Positions 34,412-43,573 of a stretch of 52,455 nucleotides of DNA are shown here, one piece after another (the stretch's first letter is position 1; every line of letters begins with the position of its first letter). The notes below the pieces were generated by a model. It searched no databases. It saw only the letters and a program-made list of their open reading frames with translations, and had not been told where the DNA came from. Origin of the DNA: a bacterium (GTDB lineage Bacteria; Krumholzibacteriota; Krumholzibacteriia; LZORAL124-64-63); contig JAAEQC010000117.1 of assembly GCA_024231905.1 (NCBI GenBank), positions 1-52,455 on the forward strand. The letters are read 5' to 3'. The position numbers and the translations under genes are program-made.

Positions 34412-35266
34412 ATGTTCCGATATGCCGCACTCGCCTCACTCCTCGCTCTCCTGGCCTGCGCCGGTTGCGGCGGCGACGACCCCGCGCCCGATCCCTTCTC
34501 AACCGCTCTGGCCCGCGCCGCTGCTCTCAACGGCGATCCGTCCGGTCCCGCGGGGGATCCCCCGCCGGCAGACCTGGACCAGGCCGGCCGCGTGGGCTTC
34601 TGGGCCCGCCGCTACGCCGCCGCCGATGCCGCTGTCTACTGCTTCGGCCCCGCCGCGGGCGGCTACGTGGCCGAAGGCCGGCTCGTCCTGGACGAGAAGC
34701 ACGACTGCGTGAGCCTCATGTACCGGGCCACCGAATTGGCCCACGCCGCCGGCTCCAGCGACATCCTGGCCCGCGCTCTGCACACCCGCTTCGCCGGCGC
34801 GGACTGGGACAGCCTGGTGACCCCCGACGGCCGCGTGGACTACGACGATCCGGCCCACCTGGACTTCAGCGTGGACATGATCCGTAGCGGCCACTGGGGC
34901 CGGGACGTGACCGCCTCGCTCCACGGCGCCGTCCCCGATACGGCCGGTTCCTCCCGCTACCCACCGGGCAGCGTGACCTGGGTGCCCGAGGCGGACCTGG
35001 ATCCGTCCGAGTTGCGCGAGGGCGACGTGGTGTGGTTCGTGCTGGATCCCGACGATCCCCGGGCCCGCAACATGCGCGGGGAGTTCGGCCTCATCGTCGG
35101 TCACATCGGCATCGTGGTCGTGGAGGAGGACGGTCCCTGGGTGATCCACGCGGCCAGCCGCGACCTGCCGGGGTTCTACGTGGGTGGGCACATCGTCCAG
35201 GCGCCGCTCGCAGCCTATCTGGAGCGGGTGGAGAAGTTCGGGGGCGTGATCGTTACGCGGTATTAG
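34412..35266 (+). CDS. Lipoprotein with NlpC/P60-like (DUF1460-type) fold
   Basis: A 284-residue lipoprotein with lipobox LACAGC. The later part shows a papain-like layout: Cys in EKHDCVSLMYRATEL, then LREGDVVWFV, His in GHIGIVVVEEDG, then WVIHAASRD. This suits an NlpC/P60 or DUF1460-like cysteine amidase acting on peptidoglycan or a related amide in the periplasm. AAGGA supports the start at 34412. Its TAG overlaps the stop of the opposing gene by four bases, so there is no room for a separate terminator. Substrate unknown. Confidence 0.78.
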   Translation: MFRYAALASLLALLACAGCGGDDPAPDPFSTALARAAALNGDPSGPAGDPPPADLDQAGRVGFWARRYAAADAAVYCFGPAAGGYVAEGRLVLDEKHDCVSLMYRATELAHAAGSSDILARALHTRFAGADWDSLVTPDGRVDYDDPAHLDFSVDMIRSGHWGRDVTASLHGAVPDTAGSSRYPPGSVTWVPEADLDPSELREGDVVWFVLDPDDPRARNMRGEFGLIVGHIGIVVVEEDGPWVIHAASRDLPGFYVGGHIVQAPLAAYLERVEKFGGVIVTRY

Positions 35267-36813
35267 TCCGCCGGAGGCAGCACGGTCACCGTGATGGCCG
35301 AGGTTGCAGTCTCCAGATTCTCGTCGGTGACCCGCGCCCGCAACACCAGCTGCGTGGCTTCGGTCACCACCGGCACGGACCAGTCGGTGGTCCAGTTCAT
35401 CTGGTTCGTGATGCCGTTATAGCCTAGGCCGTCACCCTTATCGACCTCCACGGATCGCACCAGAACACCGTCGGCTGCCGCCGCTCGCCCGGAGATCTCG
35501 AAGGTCTGGCCGCCCTCGATCTGTGCGCCGTCGGCCGGGGCCACAAAATAGATGTCCAGGGGCAGCAAGGTGAATATGAGGCTGTCGGTGACCACCGGCG
35601 AGTCGGTCCAGTCGTTGCGGAACTGGCCGTAGATCATCACCGGGCCGGGGGTGCCCGTGAAGTCCACCGAATCTGGCGTGGCGAAGGGGCGCCAGGGTAC
35701 ACCCGTGAAGTCCGGGCCGTCGGTAAAACGCATTTCCGTGGCCGCGGCGCTGCTGATGACGCCCACGCGGGTGTGGGTCGTGACCCGGTTGGTGGGCAGC
35801 ATGAGAGCGATGCCGGCGCTGGTCAGAAGGTCGGCCCTGACCTGGAGCTCTTTCGTGTAATCGAAACCGAAATCGCCCTGGAACTCGCACCAGATGGACT
35901 GGATGTTGGGCGTGGCCTGCAGCACGAAATCCTCGTGGACGTCGGCGCCGGGGATCCAGGGGGCCGTCGCCAGGGCAGCTGCGTCGGCGGCGAAGCGCAT
36001 CTGCTCCACGCCGCGGGAATCGATCACCAGGTCGTTGACCACGTAGGGCGTCTTGATCGAAGTCCCGGCCGACACCCCGCCCAGAACTTCGACTTCGGGC
36101 TCGAATTTGACCGTCAACTTGCTGTCGTAGACGTCGGAGGCGTAACCGCCGTCCGTGAAGGACTGGGCATAGATCCGGAAGGTGTCGCCAGCGGCGTGCA
36201 GGCCGTAATCCCAGGTGACGTAGGCCGAATCGCCGGGGGCGGCAGTCGGCACGACGACGGCGCCGGTGAAGCCGGGGTTGTCTGCCACGCGGATGCTGTC
36301 GCCCTCGCCGGTGACGATCTTCAGGTCCAGGTAGCGGCTGGGTATCTCGCTGTTGGTCAGGCCGGCGAAGACCAGGGGCGGGGCGCTGGCAGCGGCCGGT
36401 GTGGCGTAGCCGGTGAGGGAGAATTCACCGTCGGCGGTCAGGGCCTGGACGATGTAGTAGTGGGTTCGGTTGGGCTCGGGCAGCTCGTGCCAGAGCTCGA
36501 ACAAGGTCATGTTGTCCTCGTTCAGTAGCGTATCCACGAGATTCGTCCATTCGACCGTCTGGTCCGTGCGATGGTCGAGGATGTACTCGGCGATGTCCCG
36601 GTTCCGATGGTGGGTCCAGGAGACCTTGATGTTGTTGCCGACGACCTCGGCTCTGACCTGCAGCCCATCCCCTCCTTCCGGCGACTCCGGATCGAATGGA
36701 TTGCCGTAGACCGGGTCGTCCGGGGTTCTCTCGCAACCGGTCAAGTGGGCGAGGACCGCGGGCAGGAGGGCGGCCAGGACGAGTGCGATGATGAGGGTCC
36801 GCGTGCGGGACAT
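35263..36813 (-). CDS. Lipoprotein with fibronectin-like domains
   Basis: A 516-residue exported lipoprotein with lipobox HLTGC (Cys27) and PVYGNPFDPESPEGGDG just after, a sequence common in surface proteins of this type. The next about 90 residues look like a fibronectin type III module (IKVSWTHHRNRDIAEYILDHRTDQ). The rest is beta-rich and ends in an Ig-like module (FVAPADGAQIEGGQTFEISGRA...). No catalytic motif is seen. It is likely a surface or adhesion protein. It lies downstream of the PEGA protein gene on the same strand, 22 bases apart. Confidence 0.8.
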   Translation of the reverse strand: MSRTRTLIIALVLAALLPAVLAHLTGCERTPDDPVYGNPFDPESPEGGDGLQVRAEVVGNNIKVSWTHHRNRDIAEYILDHRTDQTVEWTNLVDTLLNEDNMTLFELWHELPEPNRTHYYIVQALTADGEFSLTGYATPAAASAPPLVFAGLTNSEIPSRYLDLKIVTGEGDSIRVADNPGFTGAVVVPTAAPGDSAYVTWDYGLHAAGDTFRIYAQSFTDGGYASDVYDSKLTVKFEPEVEVLGGVSAGTSIKTPYVVNDLVIDSRGVEQMRFAADAAALATAPWIPGADVHEDFVLQATPNIQSIWCEFQGDFGFDYTKELQVRADLLTSAGIALMLPTNRVTTHTRVGVISSAAATEMRFTDGPDFTGVPWRPFATPDSVDFTGTPGPVMIYGQFRNDWTDSPVVTDSLIFTLLPLDIYFVAPADGAQIEGGQTFEISGRAAAADGVLVRSVEVDKGDGLGYNGITNQMNWTTDWSVPVVTEATQLVLRARVTDENLETATSAITVTVLPPAD

Positions 36814-36835
36814 GGCTCTTCTCCTTGACGCCCGG

Positions 36836-37585
36836 TCAGAATTTCAGTCTCACGCCGGCATGGAAGGCGGTCAGGGACGGGGCCGGCGCGGCTATGTCCC
36901 CCCGCAGGCTCGTCATGGGCGGCACCGGACCCGGACCGGCCGCCACGTCAGGGAAGGTGATCAGCGCGTCGGCCACGCTCACGACGACCGCCGCCGCCAC
37001 CACCAGGAGGGCCGTGTCGCGGAGCTTCTCCGCGTCCTCCATATCCGTGAACTTCTCCGCCGTCGCCTCGCGCAGGCGGATGACCTCGTCGGCGTTGATG
37101 GCCTGGTTGTAGTCCCTCAGCAGGGACAGGTGCTCCTTGCGGGCGTCCGAGCGCATGAGCTCGCCGGCCAGGGCGGTCAGGAGTCCGCCGGCCTCGGTGG
37201 TGGCGTAGATCACACCGCGGGTCTTGTTGCCCACGTAGAACTGGCCGAGCCCGGCGAAGAGCACGCTGCTGCGCCAGGCGGTGGCGCGGCTAAGGCGTTG
37301 CAGGCGCACCAGTACCGTCAGCTCTTCGCCCTCGGCGCTGATCGTGACGATGCGCGAGAAGTCCTGGTAGCCGGACAGTCCGGCGGTGATCTCGTAACGG
37401 CCGGGGGCCAGCTCCAGCGGACCGTCCAGGGGCAGGAACCCTACCGCACGGCCGTTGACCGATACGGCGGTGCCCGACAAGCCGGTCAATTCGAGGGTGG
37501 CGGCGCCGGCGGGGGCGGCGACGCATGCGAGCAGGAGGCCAACCGCCAGGGCGGCGTGGATCCACGGGGCGCGGGTCATGAGCAT
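36836..37585 (-). CDS. PEGA-domain membrane protein
   Basis: A 249-residue protein with signal peptide (LAVGLLLACVAAPAGA) and a PEGA domain (about 28-100: VSVNGRAVGFLPLDGPLELAPGRYEITAGLSGYQDF). The C-terminal part has membrane-like stretches (SSVLFAGLGQFYVGNKTRGVIYATTEAGGLL, then LLVVAAAVVVSVADAL) similar to DUF5683-type proteins. PEGA domains are thought to bind or decorate envelope structures. A GGAG nine bases upstream selects ATG 37585. It is probably the first gene of a pair with the fibronectin-like lipoprotein. Confidence 0.82.
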   Translation of the reverse strand: MLMTRAPWIHAALAVGLLLACVAAPAGAATLELTGLSGTAVSVNGRAVGFLPLDGPLELAPGRYEITAGLSGYQDFSRIVTISAEGEELTVLVRLQRLSRATAWRSSVLFAGLGQFYVGNKTRGVIYATTEAGGLLTALAGELMRSDARKEHLSLLRDYNQAINADEVIRLREATAEKFTDMEDAEKLRDTALLVVAAAVVVSVADALITFPDVAAGPGPVPPMTSLRGDIAAPAPSLTAFHAGVRLKF

Positions 37586-37707
37586 GTCTTGTGTCTCCAG
37601 TTCCGGTGGAACCCTCCGGCGAGCATTCCGGGCAGCCCGAACGACGTGTTCAGCGCGCAATTATAGGACAAGGGCCGCGCGCGCGCCCGGTCAATCTCGC
37701 TCCGCAC

Positions 37708-38142
37708 CTAATCGCGGTGGTACGGCTTGCCCCGCAGGATGCTCAGGCCCCGGTAGATTTGCTCGGCCAGGAGCACCCGTGCCATCTCGTGGGTCAGGGT
37801 CATGCTCGACAGACGCAGGGTGCGATCGGCCCGCTCCCGGGCAGCGGGGCCGAGCCCGTCGGCGCCGCCTACCAGGAATGAGATGCCGCCGTGGTCCCCC
37901 AGCAGGCGGGACAGGTCGCGACTGGTCACGTTCTCGCCCCGTTCGTCCAGAGCCACCACGAGGCTGTTGCCCCGGGCCGAGCCGAGCTTGGCGACCATGG
38001 CCTTGCCCTCCCGCTGTGGGTCCTGGTCCTTGAGTTCGACCACCTCCGCCGGGGCCAGGGCGCGGATCCGCTTGAGATAGTCCGCCAACAGGGCCGCGAG
38101 GTTGCGGTCCTTCATCTTGCCGACGGCGACGATCCTGATCAT
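37708..38142 (-). CDS. rlmH: 23S rRNA (pseudouridine1915-N3)-methyltransferase RlmH
   Basis: A 144-residue SPOUT methyltransferase that methylates pseudouridine 1915 of 23S rRNA in assembled ribosomes. Family marks are IVAVGKMKD, GGISFLVGGADGLG, LRLSSMTLTHEMARVLLAEQIYR and the ending GKPYHRD. Length is slightly short of, but typical for, the family. ATG 38142 follows GGGAG; longer frames are not needed. It is divergent from the nuo operon. Confidence 0.95.
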   Translation of the reverse strand: MIRIVAVGKMKDRNLAALLADYLKRIRALAPAEVVELKDQDPQREGKAMVAKLGSARGNSLVVALDERGENVTSRDLSRLLGDHGGISFLVGGADGLGPAARERADRTLRLSSMTLTHEMARVLLAEQIYRGLSILRGKPYHRD

Positions 38143-38187
38143 GCGCTCTCCCTGCGGGAAACCGGGTTCTGAAACCCACCGGCCCCG

Positions 38188-38217
38188 ATAATCCTTGACA
38201 CCCCCGCGTCCCGGCAA
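38188..38217 (-). promoter_or_regulatory. Candidate rlmH promoter
   Basis: On the minus strand TTGCCG (38217-38212), 18-base spacer, GATTAT (38193-38188). It overlaps the nuo promoter on the other strand. Confidence 0.4.
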
Positions 38218-38223
38218 CGAAAT
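38195..38223 (+). promoter_or_regulatory. Candidate nuo operon promoter
   Basis: Perfect TTGACA (38195-38200), 17-base spacer, CGAAAT (38218-38223). The leader to nuoA would be about 155 bases. Confidence 0.45.
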
Positions 38224-38385
38224 TTGCTCCGCGGTCGCCGAAATCCCGGCGAATCGCTTGGTCCTGGATTTCCCGTTTTCCGGGTCGAGGACACAGCATC
38301 CCGGCCGGGCGTCCCGTCAGAGCCCGACCTTTTCTGCGACGACGGTCCGGGGGACGCTCCGGGCCCAACGGAAACCGGGATCTCC

Positions 38386-38865
38386 ATGACGACTTCCCTG
38401 CCCCTCGGGACCGTGTCGTCCAGCATGTCTGGACAGTTCGGTACGGTCTTGATCTTCGTGCTGGTGGGTTTTGCCTTCGCCGGCATCGCCCTGCTCGTGG
38501 CCAGGATCCTGCGGCCGAGCAATCCCAACCCGAACAAACTGACCACCTATGAATGCGGAGAGTTGCCGCGGGGTTCCAGCTGGATCCGTTTCAACGTCCG
38601 ATTCTACCTGATAGCCCTGTTCTTCATCGTCTTCGATGTGGAGACGGTGTTCCTGCTGCCTTGGGCCGTCGTCTTCCGGCAGCTGTACCCGCTGCCCGGC
38701 CTCGGCTCCCTGGTCCTGTGGGACATGGTCATCTTCCTGGGCATCCTCGGCCTGGGTCTGGCCTACGTGTGGGTCAAGGGCGACTTGAACTGGGTCAAGA
38801 AGCTCATGGAACGTCCCGACGAAGTGGTTTCTTCGGACGGCGACGAGGAGGTTGCGGCACCGTGA
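38386..38865 (+). CDS. nuoA: NADH-quinone oxidoreductase subunit A
   Basis: A 159-residue membrane subunit of complex I with three helices. NuoA signatures are [39 protein letters not shown]. It begins the nuoABCDHIJKLMN operon. ATG 38386 has a weak ribosome site (CCGGGA). Longer in-frame starts exist but add a non-conserved extension. Its last bases overlap the GTG of nuoB (GTGA). Confidence 0.95.
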   Translation: MTTSLPLGTVSSSMSGQFGTVLIFVLVGFAFAGIALLVARILRPSNPNPNKLTTYECGELPRGSSWIRFNVRFYLIALFFIVFDVETVFLLPWAVVFRQLYPLPGLGSLVLWDMVIFLGILGLGLAYVWVKGDLNWVKKLMERPDEVVSSDGDEEVAAP

Positions 38866-39476
38866 GCCCGACAACTCCCAATCCCCCTGAGGGTTACGAC
38901 GTTTCGCGCGAGAATATGCTCGACTTCAAGGTCGATGACCAGCTCCTCGAGGTGGTGGAGACCGACGCCAAGAACTTCATCCTCACCACCGTGGACGAGG
39001 TCTTCAACTGGGCGCGGCTGTCGAGCATCTGGCCGGTCACCTTCGGTCTGGCGTGCTGCGCCATCGAGATGATGGCCACCAGCGCCACGCGCTACGACAT
39101 CGACCGCTTCGGCGCCGGCGCCTTCCGCGCCACGCCCCGCCAGGCCGACCTCATGATCGTCTCCGGCACGGTGACGGCCAAGATGGCCAAGCGGCTGAAG
39201 CTCATCTACGACCAGATGCCGGAACCCAAGTGGGTCATCGCCATGGGCAGTTGCGCCATCGGCGGCGGTCCCTACTTCAAGTACGGCTACCACGTGGTCA
39301 AGGGCGTCGATTTCATCGTTCCGGTGGACGTGTACGTCCCCGGTTGTCCGCCGCGTCCCGAAGTGCTGCTGGAGGGCCTCATGCGCCTCCAGGACAAGAT
39401 CCGCGGCCGCAAGGGCAAGTTCCGCGCGCCCAAGTGGGTCACCGACTACGCCAAGAAGATTCCCTACCGGAAGTAG
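38862..39476 (+). CDS. nuoB: NADH-quinone oxidoreductase subunit B
   Basis: A 204-residue peripheral-arm subunit carrying cluster N2. The four cluster cysteines are visible: Cys65 and Cys66 (LACCAIEMM), Cys131 (GSCAIGG) and Cys162 (VPGCPPRPE). The GTG start at 38862 follows GAGGAGG and overlaps the nuoA stop. The next gene starts 12 bases later. Confidence 0.96.
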   Translation: MSPTTPNPPEGYDVSRENMLDFKVDDQLLEVVETDAKNFILTTVDEVFNWARLSSIWPVTFGLACCAIEMMATSATRYDIDRFGAGAFRATPRQADLMIVSGTVTAKMAKRLKLIYDQMPEPKWVIAMGSCAIGGGPYFKYGYHVVKGVDFIVPVDVYVPGCPPRPEVLLEGLMRLQDKIRGRKGKFRAPKWVTDYAKKIPYRK

Positions 39477-39488
39477 GGGGAGACGACC

Positions 39489-40133
39489 ATGGAACCGAAA
39501 GCCATCTTCGACCTGCTCGTCGAACACCTGGGCGAAGGCTCGGCCGAATTCAGGGAGCACGATATCGAGCCCTGGGCCTGCGTGTCGGCCGCCCGCATCG
39601 CCGATGCCGGCACCTTCCTGCGCGACGACCCTCGGCTGGAGTTCAACCAGCTCATGTGCCTGTCGGGCATCGACTGGGACGGCCTGGACGAGAACGGCAA
39701 GGGCAAGTCAACGGCCATCCTGGGCTACACCGGCGACGGCGTGCCCGAGGACAGCGACCGGATCGCCGAGGGCGACTTCGGCGTGGCCTACCATCTCTAC
39801 AGCCACACCCAGCGCCACAAGTTCACCCTGCGGGTGCGCGTGAAACGTGATGTGGCGGCCGTGCCCACCGTAAGCGGCGTCTGGTCCACGGCCAGCTGGC
39901 ACGAGCGCGAGGCCTGGGACCTGGTGGGCATCCGCTTCGCCGACCACCCGGACCTGCGGCGGATGCTCCTGTCCGAGGACTGGGAGGGCCACCCGCTGCG
40001 CAAGGACTACCGGATGCCCGACCAGTGGTCGGGAGTGCCCCTGAAGGGCCAGCCCTACAGCGAGAATCCCTTTACTCCGGATGCCCCGGCAGCCGACGCA
40101 CCCGCGGGCGACGACACCCCGGCGGAGGGTTGA
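39489..40133 (+). CDS. nuoC: NADH-quinone oxidoreductase subunit C
   Basis: A 214-residue 30-kDa-type subunit. The signature EREAWDLVGIRFADHPDLRRMLL, then DWEGHPLRKDY, is intact. It has a longer Ala/Pro/Asp-rich C-terminal tail (about 195-214). It is separate from nuoD, not fused. One base lies between its stop and the nuoD start. Confidence 0.95.
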   Translation: MEPKAIFDLLVEHLGEGSAEFREHDIEPWACVSAARIADAGTFLRDDPRLEFNQLMCLSGIDWDGLDENGKGKSTAILGYTGDGVPEDSDRIAEGDFGVAYHLYSHTQRHKFTLRVRVKRDVAAVPTVSGVWSTASWHEREAWDLVGIRFADHPDLRRMLLSEDWEGHPLRKDYRMPDQWSGVPLKGQPYSENPFTPDAPAADAPAGDDTPAEG

Positions 40134-40134
40134 G

Positions 40135-41313
40135 ATGACCGACGACGTGAAGATCACGAACAGGGGCTGGGAGAGCCAGGACCACGCGTCCGAGATGAAG
40201 AGCGAGCTCCTGGAGCTCAACATGGGCCCCCAGCACCCGGCCACCCACGGCGTGCTGCGCCTGCTGTTGCAGACCGACGGTGAGATCGTCTACAAGGTCA
40301 CGCCCGTCGTCGGCTACCTGCACCGTTGCACCGAGAAGATCGCCGAGGGCGTCGACTACAAGCAGTGGATCGTCTACACGGACCGCTTCGACTACCTGGC
40401 CCCGGTCACCAACAACCACGCCTACGTGACCGCGGTGGAGAAGCTGGCCGACCTGGCCGTGCCCGAGCGCGCCGAACACCTGCGCATCGTCACCGCCGAG
40501 CTGTCGCGCATAGCCAGCCACCTCATCGCTCTGGCCACCTTCGGCCTGGACATGGGGGCCTGGACGCCGCTGCTGTACTGCTTCCGTGAGCGGGAGGAGA
40601 TCCTCAACCTGCTCGAGCGGATCGCCGGCGGCCGCATGCTCTACAACTACATGGTGCCGGGCGGCGTGCGCTACGACGTGCCCAAGGACAACTGGGTCGC
40701 AGACGTGCTCGAGTTCGTCACCATGCTGGAGAACAAGAAGCTCCCGGACTACAACACGCTCCTGACCTACAACAAGATCTTCATCGAGCGCACCTCGGAC
40801 GTGGGTATCATCTCCAAGGAGACGGCCTTCGACTACGGTTGCACCGGACCGGTGCTGCGCGGCTCGGGCGTGAAGTTCGACTGCCGGCGCGACGATCCGT
40901 ATTCCCTGTACGACCGCTTCGATTTCGAGATTCCGGTCGGCATGGGCGAGATGGGGACCGTGGGCGACTGCTGGGACCGTTACATCGTGCGCGTCCGGGA
41001 GATCGAGCAGAGCTGCCGCATCATCCGGCAGGCGCTCGAGACCCTGCCCGAGGGTCCGTACGGGACCCTCGAACTCAAGAAGCCGGTGAAGGTGCCCGCG
41101 GGCGCCGCCTACTCGCGCACCGAGGCCGCCAAGGGCGAGATGGGCCACTACATCATCGCCGACGGCGGGGCCAAGCCCTTCCGCAACAAGGTGCGTTCGT
41201 GCTCCTTCTGCAACCTGCAGGTGGTGGAGAAGGTCGGCGTCGGCCTCATGGTCTCCGACCTCGTCGCCCTGGTGGGTTCGCTGGACATCGTTCTCGGGGA
41301 GATTGACCGCTGA
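40135..41313 (+). CDS. nuoD: NADH-quinone oxidoreductase subunit D
   Basis: A 392-residue 49-kDa-type subunit forming the quinone site with nuoB. Signatures are ELNMGPQHPATHGVLRLLL, then GYLHRCTEKIAEG, and the C-terminal VADLVALVGSLDIVLGEIDR pattern. The start at 40135 is a reading-frame choice; longer frames begin inside nuoC. Its TGA shares one base with the nuoH ATG. Confidence 0.96.
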   Translation: MTDDVKITNRGWESQDHASEMKSELLELNMGPQHPATHGVLRLLLQTDGEIVYKVTPVVGYLHRCTEKIAEGVDYKQWIVYTDRFDYLAPVTNNHAYVTAVEKLADLAVPERAEHLRIVTAELSRIASHLIALATFGLDMGAWTPLLYCFREREEILNLLERIAGGRMLYNYMVPGGVRYDVPKDNWVADVLEFVTMLENKKLPDYNTLLTYNKIFIERTSDVGIISKETAFDYGCTGPVLRGSGVKFDCRRDDPYSLYDRFDFEIPVGMGEMGTVGDCWDRYIVRVREIEQSCRIIRQALETLPEGPYGTLELKKPVKVPAGAAYSRTEAAKGEMGHYIIADGGAKPFRNKVRSCSFCNLQVVEKVGVGLMVSDLVALVGSLDIVLGEIDR

Positions 41314-42359
41314 TGGAAGCCATGTACGCCTTCTTCATGGACACGGCCGGCATGGACGAAATGGCGGCGCACATCACCGTCGCGGTGATCATGGCGACGA
41401 TCATGTTCATCGTCATGGCCCTGTGCGCCATCATCTTCACCTGGATGGAGCGCAAGGTCGCCGGCTTCCTGCAGAGCCGCTACGGACCCATGCGCACCGG
41501 CCGCTGGCACGGCTGGGCCCAGGCCGTAGCCGACATGCTGAAAATCCTCGGCAAGGAGGACATCATCCCCGCCGAGGCGGACAAGCCCTACTTCATCTTC
41601 GCGCCCCTGCTGGTGCTGCTGGGTTCACTGCTCGCCTGGGCGGCCATACCCTGGGCGCCCGGCTTCGTGGCCGCGGACCTGGACCTGGGCCTGTTCTACA
41701 TCTTCGCCGTCACCAGCCTCGTGGTACTCGGCATCCTCATGGCCGGCTGGGCGTCCAACAACAAGTGGGCCCTGTACGGCGCCGCCCGTGGCGCGGCCCA
41801 GATGGTCAGCTACGAGATCCCCCTGCTCCTGGCGACGATCCCGGTGGTGCTGTACACCGGTTCGCTGAACACCCAGGACATCGTGATCGCCCAGCAGGGC
41901 GGCGTGTTGAACTGGTTCGTCTTCAGGGACCCGTTCCTCTTCATCGCCTTCTGGATGTATTTCATCGCCTCGATCGCCGAGACCAATCGCGGACCCTTCG
42001 ATATGCCGGAGACCGAGTCGGAGCTGGTGGCCGGGTACCATACCGAGTATACGGGCATGCGCTTCGCCTTCTTCTTCCTGGCCGAGTACGCGAACCTTTT
42101 CCTGGTCTCCATGATCGCAGTGATGGTCTTCCTGGGCGGCTGGTGGTCGCCGATCCCCGGCCTCGACTTCGCCCCGGCGGCGTGCTTCGTGGTCAAGGGT
42201 GTGCTGATGGTCTTCCTGAACATGTGGGTGCGCTGGACGTTGCCGCGCGTGCGCGTCGACCAGCTCATGCACCTGTGCTGGAAGGTGATGATCCCCGTGA
42301 CGCTGGTCTGCGTGGTCGGGGCGGGTATCTGGATGATGGCGAGCGGCGCGGTCGGCTAG
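41313..42359 (+). CDS. nuoH: NADH-quinone oxidoreductase subunit H
   Basis: A 348-residue membrane subunit with eight or so helices, connecting the quinone chamber to the proton pumps. Conserved stretches include TWMERKVAGFLQSRYGP, the EDIIPAEADKPYF loop and the region MPETESELVAGYHTEYTGMRFAFFFLAEY. The ATG overlaps the nuoD stop by one base. Confidence 0.96.
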   Translation: MEAMYAFFMDTAGMDEMAAHITVAVIMATIMFIVMALCAIIFTWMERKVAGFLQSRYGPMRTGRWHGWAQAVADMLKILGKEDIIPAEADKPYFIFAPLLVLLGSLLAWAAIPWAPGFVAADLDLGLFYIFAVTSLVVLGILMAGWASNNKWALYGAARGAAQMVSYEIPLLLATIPVVLYTGSLNTQDIVIAQQGGVLNWFVFRDPFLFIAFWMYFIASIAETNRGPFDMPETESELVAGYHTEYTGMRFAFFFLAEYANLFLVSMIAVMVFLGGWWSPIPGLDFAPAACFVVKGVLMVFLNMWVRWTLPRVRVDQLMHLCWKVMIPVTLVCVVGAGIWMMASGAVG

Positions 42360-42395
42360 CGGACGCGCCTTAGCATACGAACAGCGGAGAGCAAG

Positions 42396-43028
42396 ATGGT
42401 CCAGTACTTCGCGGACATCTACCAGGCGGTGAGCTCGGCCATCCAGGGCATGGGCATCACCATCAAGCACATCTACCGCAAGCCGGTGACGCTACAGTTC
42501 CCGGACGAGCGCCAGGTCATGCCCGACCGTTTCCGCGGCTTCGTGCACAACGACATGACCAAGTGCGACTCGTGCAACATCTGCGCGAAGCTCTGTCCCG
42601 TCGACTGCATCTACATCGAGACCGAGGGCAAGGGCAAAGAGCGGATGATGACCCGCTACGCCATCGACTACAACAAGTGCATCTGGTGCTCCCTCTGCAC
42701 GGAGAACTGCCACACGGGATCCATCACCATGAGCCACGACTACGACCACTCGGTGTACGACCGCCGGTCCCTGGTCTACGAGTTCATGGATCCCAACGAG
42801 CAGAAGATTCCCTGCCACCGCGCCACGCGCACGGAGATGGACTGGTGGGTGGAGCCCAAGGCGGAGAAGAAACCCAAGCCCAAGCCGGCGGCGGACACCA
42901 AGCCGGCGACCGAGACACCGACCGAGGCCGCGCCCGCCCCCGAGGCTGCGCCGCCTGTGGATGAGAAGAAGCCCGAACCGCCCGCCGCGGACCCCGAGCC
43001 CACCGACGGCGAAGGAGAGGACAAGTGA
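42396..43028 (+). CDS. nuoI: NADH-quinone oxidoreductase subunit I, with acidic/proline-rich C-terminal tail
   Basis: A 210-residue ferredoxin-type subunit with two 4Fe-4S clusters: CDSCNICAKLC (Cys57, 60, 63 and 67) and CIWCSLCTENC (Cys95, 98, 101 and 105). In the second motif a His follows where Pro is usual (CHTG). The last about 60 residues form a Lys/Pro/Ala/Glu-rich tail not typical for NuoI. Thirty-six bases separate it from nuoH. The stop overlaps the GTG of nuoJ. Confidence 0.95.
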   Translation: MVQYFADIYQAVSSAIQGMGITIKHIYRKPVTLQFPDERQVMPDRFRGFVHNDMTKCDSCNICAKLCPVDCIYIETEGKGKERMMTRYAIDYNKCIWCSLCTENCHTGSITMSHDYDHSVYDRRSLVYEFMDPNEQKIPCHRATRTEMDWWVEPKAEKKPKPKPAADTKPATETPTEAAPAPEAAPPVDEKKPEPPAADPEPTDGEGEDK

Positions 43029-43573
43029 CAGCCGACCTGATCTTCGTGCTGCTGGCCCTGCTGACGCTGGTGCCCGCGGTCTGGGTGGCCTTCAGCCGCA
43101 ACATCGTGCACGCGGGATTCTCCCTGCTGCTGACGTTGCTGGGCGTGGCCGGCCTCTACGCCTACCTGGGGGCCGACTTCGTCGCCGTCACCCAGGTCAT
43201 GGTGTACGTGGGCGGCGTGCTGGTGCTGATCCTGTTCACGGTGATGATGACGCGGGTGCCGCAGAACGGACGTCCGCGCCACGGCCTGGACCGCTTCGTG
43301 CCCGCGGCCGTGTTCGCCCTGGGTGTCTTCGGACTGCTCTACAAGACCATCACCGCGGTGGAATGGGCGGCGTCGGAAGGCGCCGTCGAGCCCACCACCG
43401 CCGAGATCGGCACCAACTTCATCACCAGCTACATCTTCCCCTTCGAGTACGTCTCGCTGGTGCTGCTGGCGGCCATGATCGGCGCCGCCATCCTCATCCG
43501 CGAACGGCGGCCGGAGGAGACTGAGGAGCCGGCGGCCCCGGCCCCGGAGACGGAAGAGGAGGTGGCGTCGTGA
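43025..43573 (+). CDS. nuoJ: NADH-quinone oxidoreductase subunit J
   Basis: A 182-residue membrane subunit with five helices. Typical NuoJ stretch: NIVHAGFSLLLTLLGVAGLYAYLGADFVAVTQVMVYVGGVLVLILF in outline. GTG start at 43025 overlaps the nuoI stop. The tail is rich in Glu, Ala and Pro (ETEEPAAPAPETEEEV). It is translationally coupled to nuoK. Confidence 0.95.
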   Translation: MTADLIFVLLALLTLVPAVWVAFSRNIVHAGFSLLLTLLGVAGLYAYLGADFVAVTQVMVYVGGVLVLILFTVMMTRVPQNGRPRHGLDRFVPAAVFALGVFGLLYKTITAVEWAASEGAVEPTTAEIGTNFITSYIFPFEYVSLVLLAAMIGAAILIRERRPEETEEPAAPAPETEEEVAS

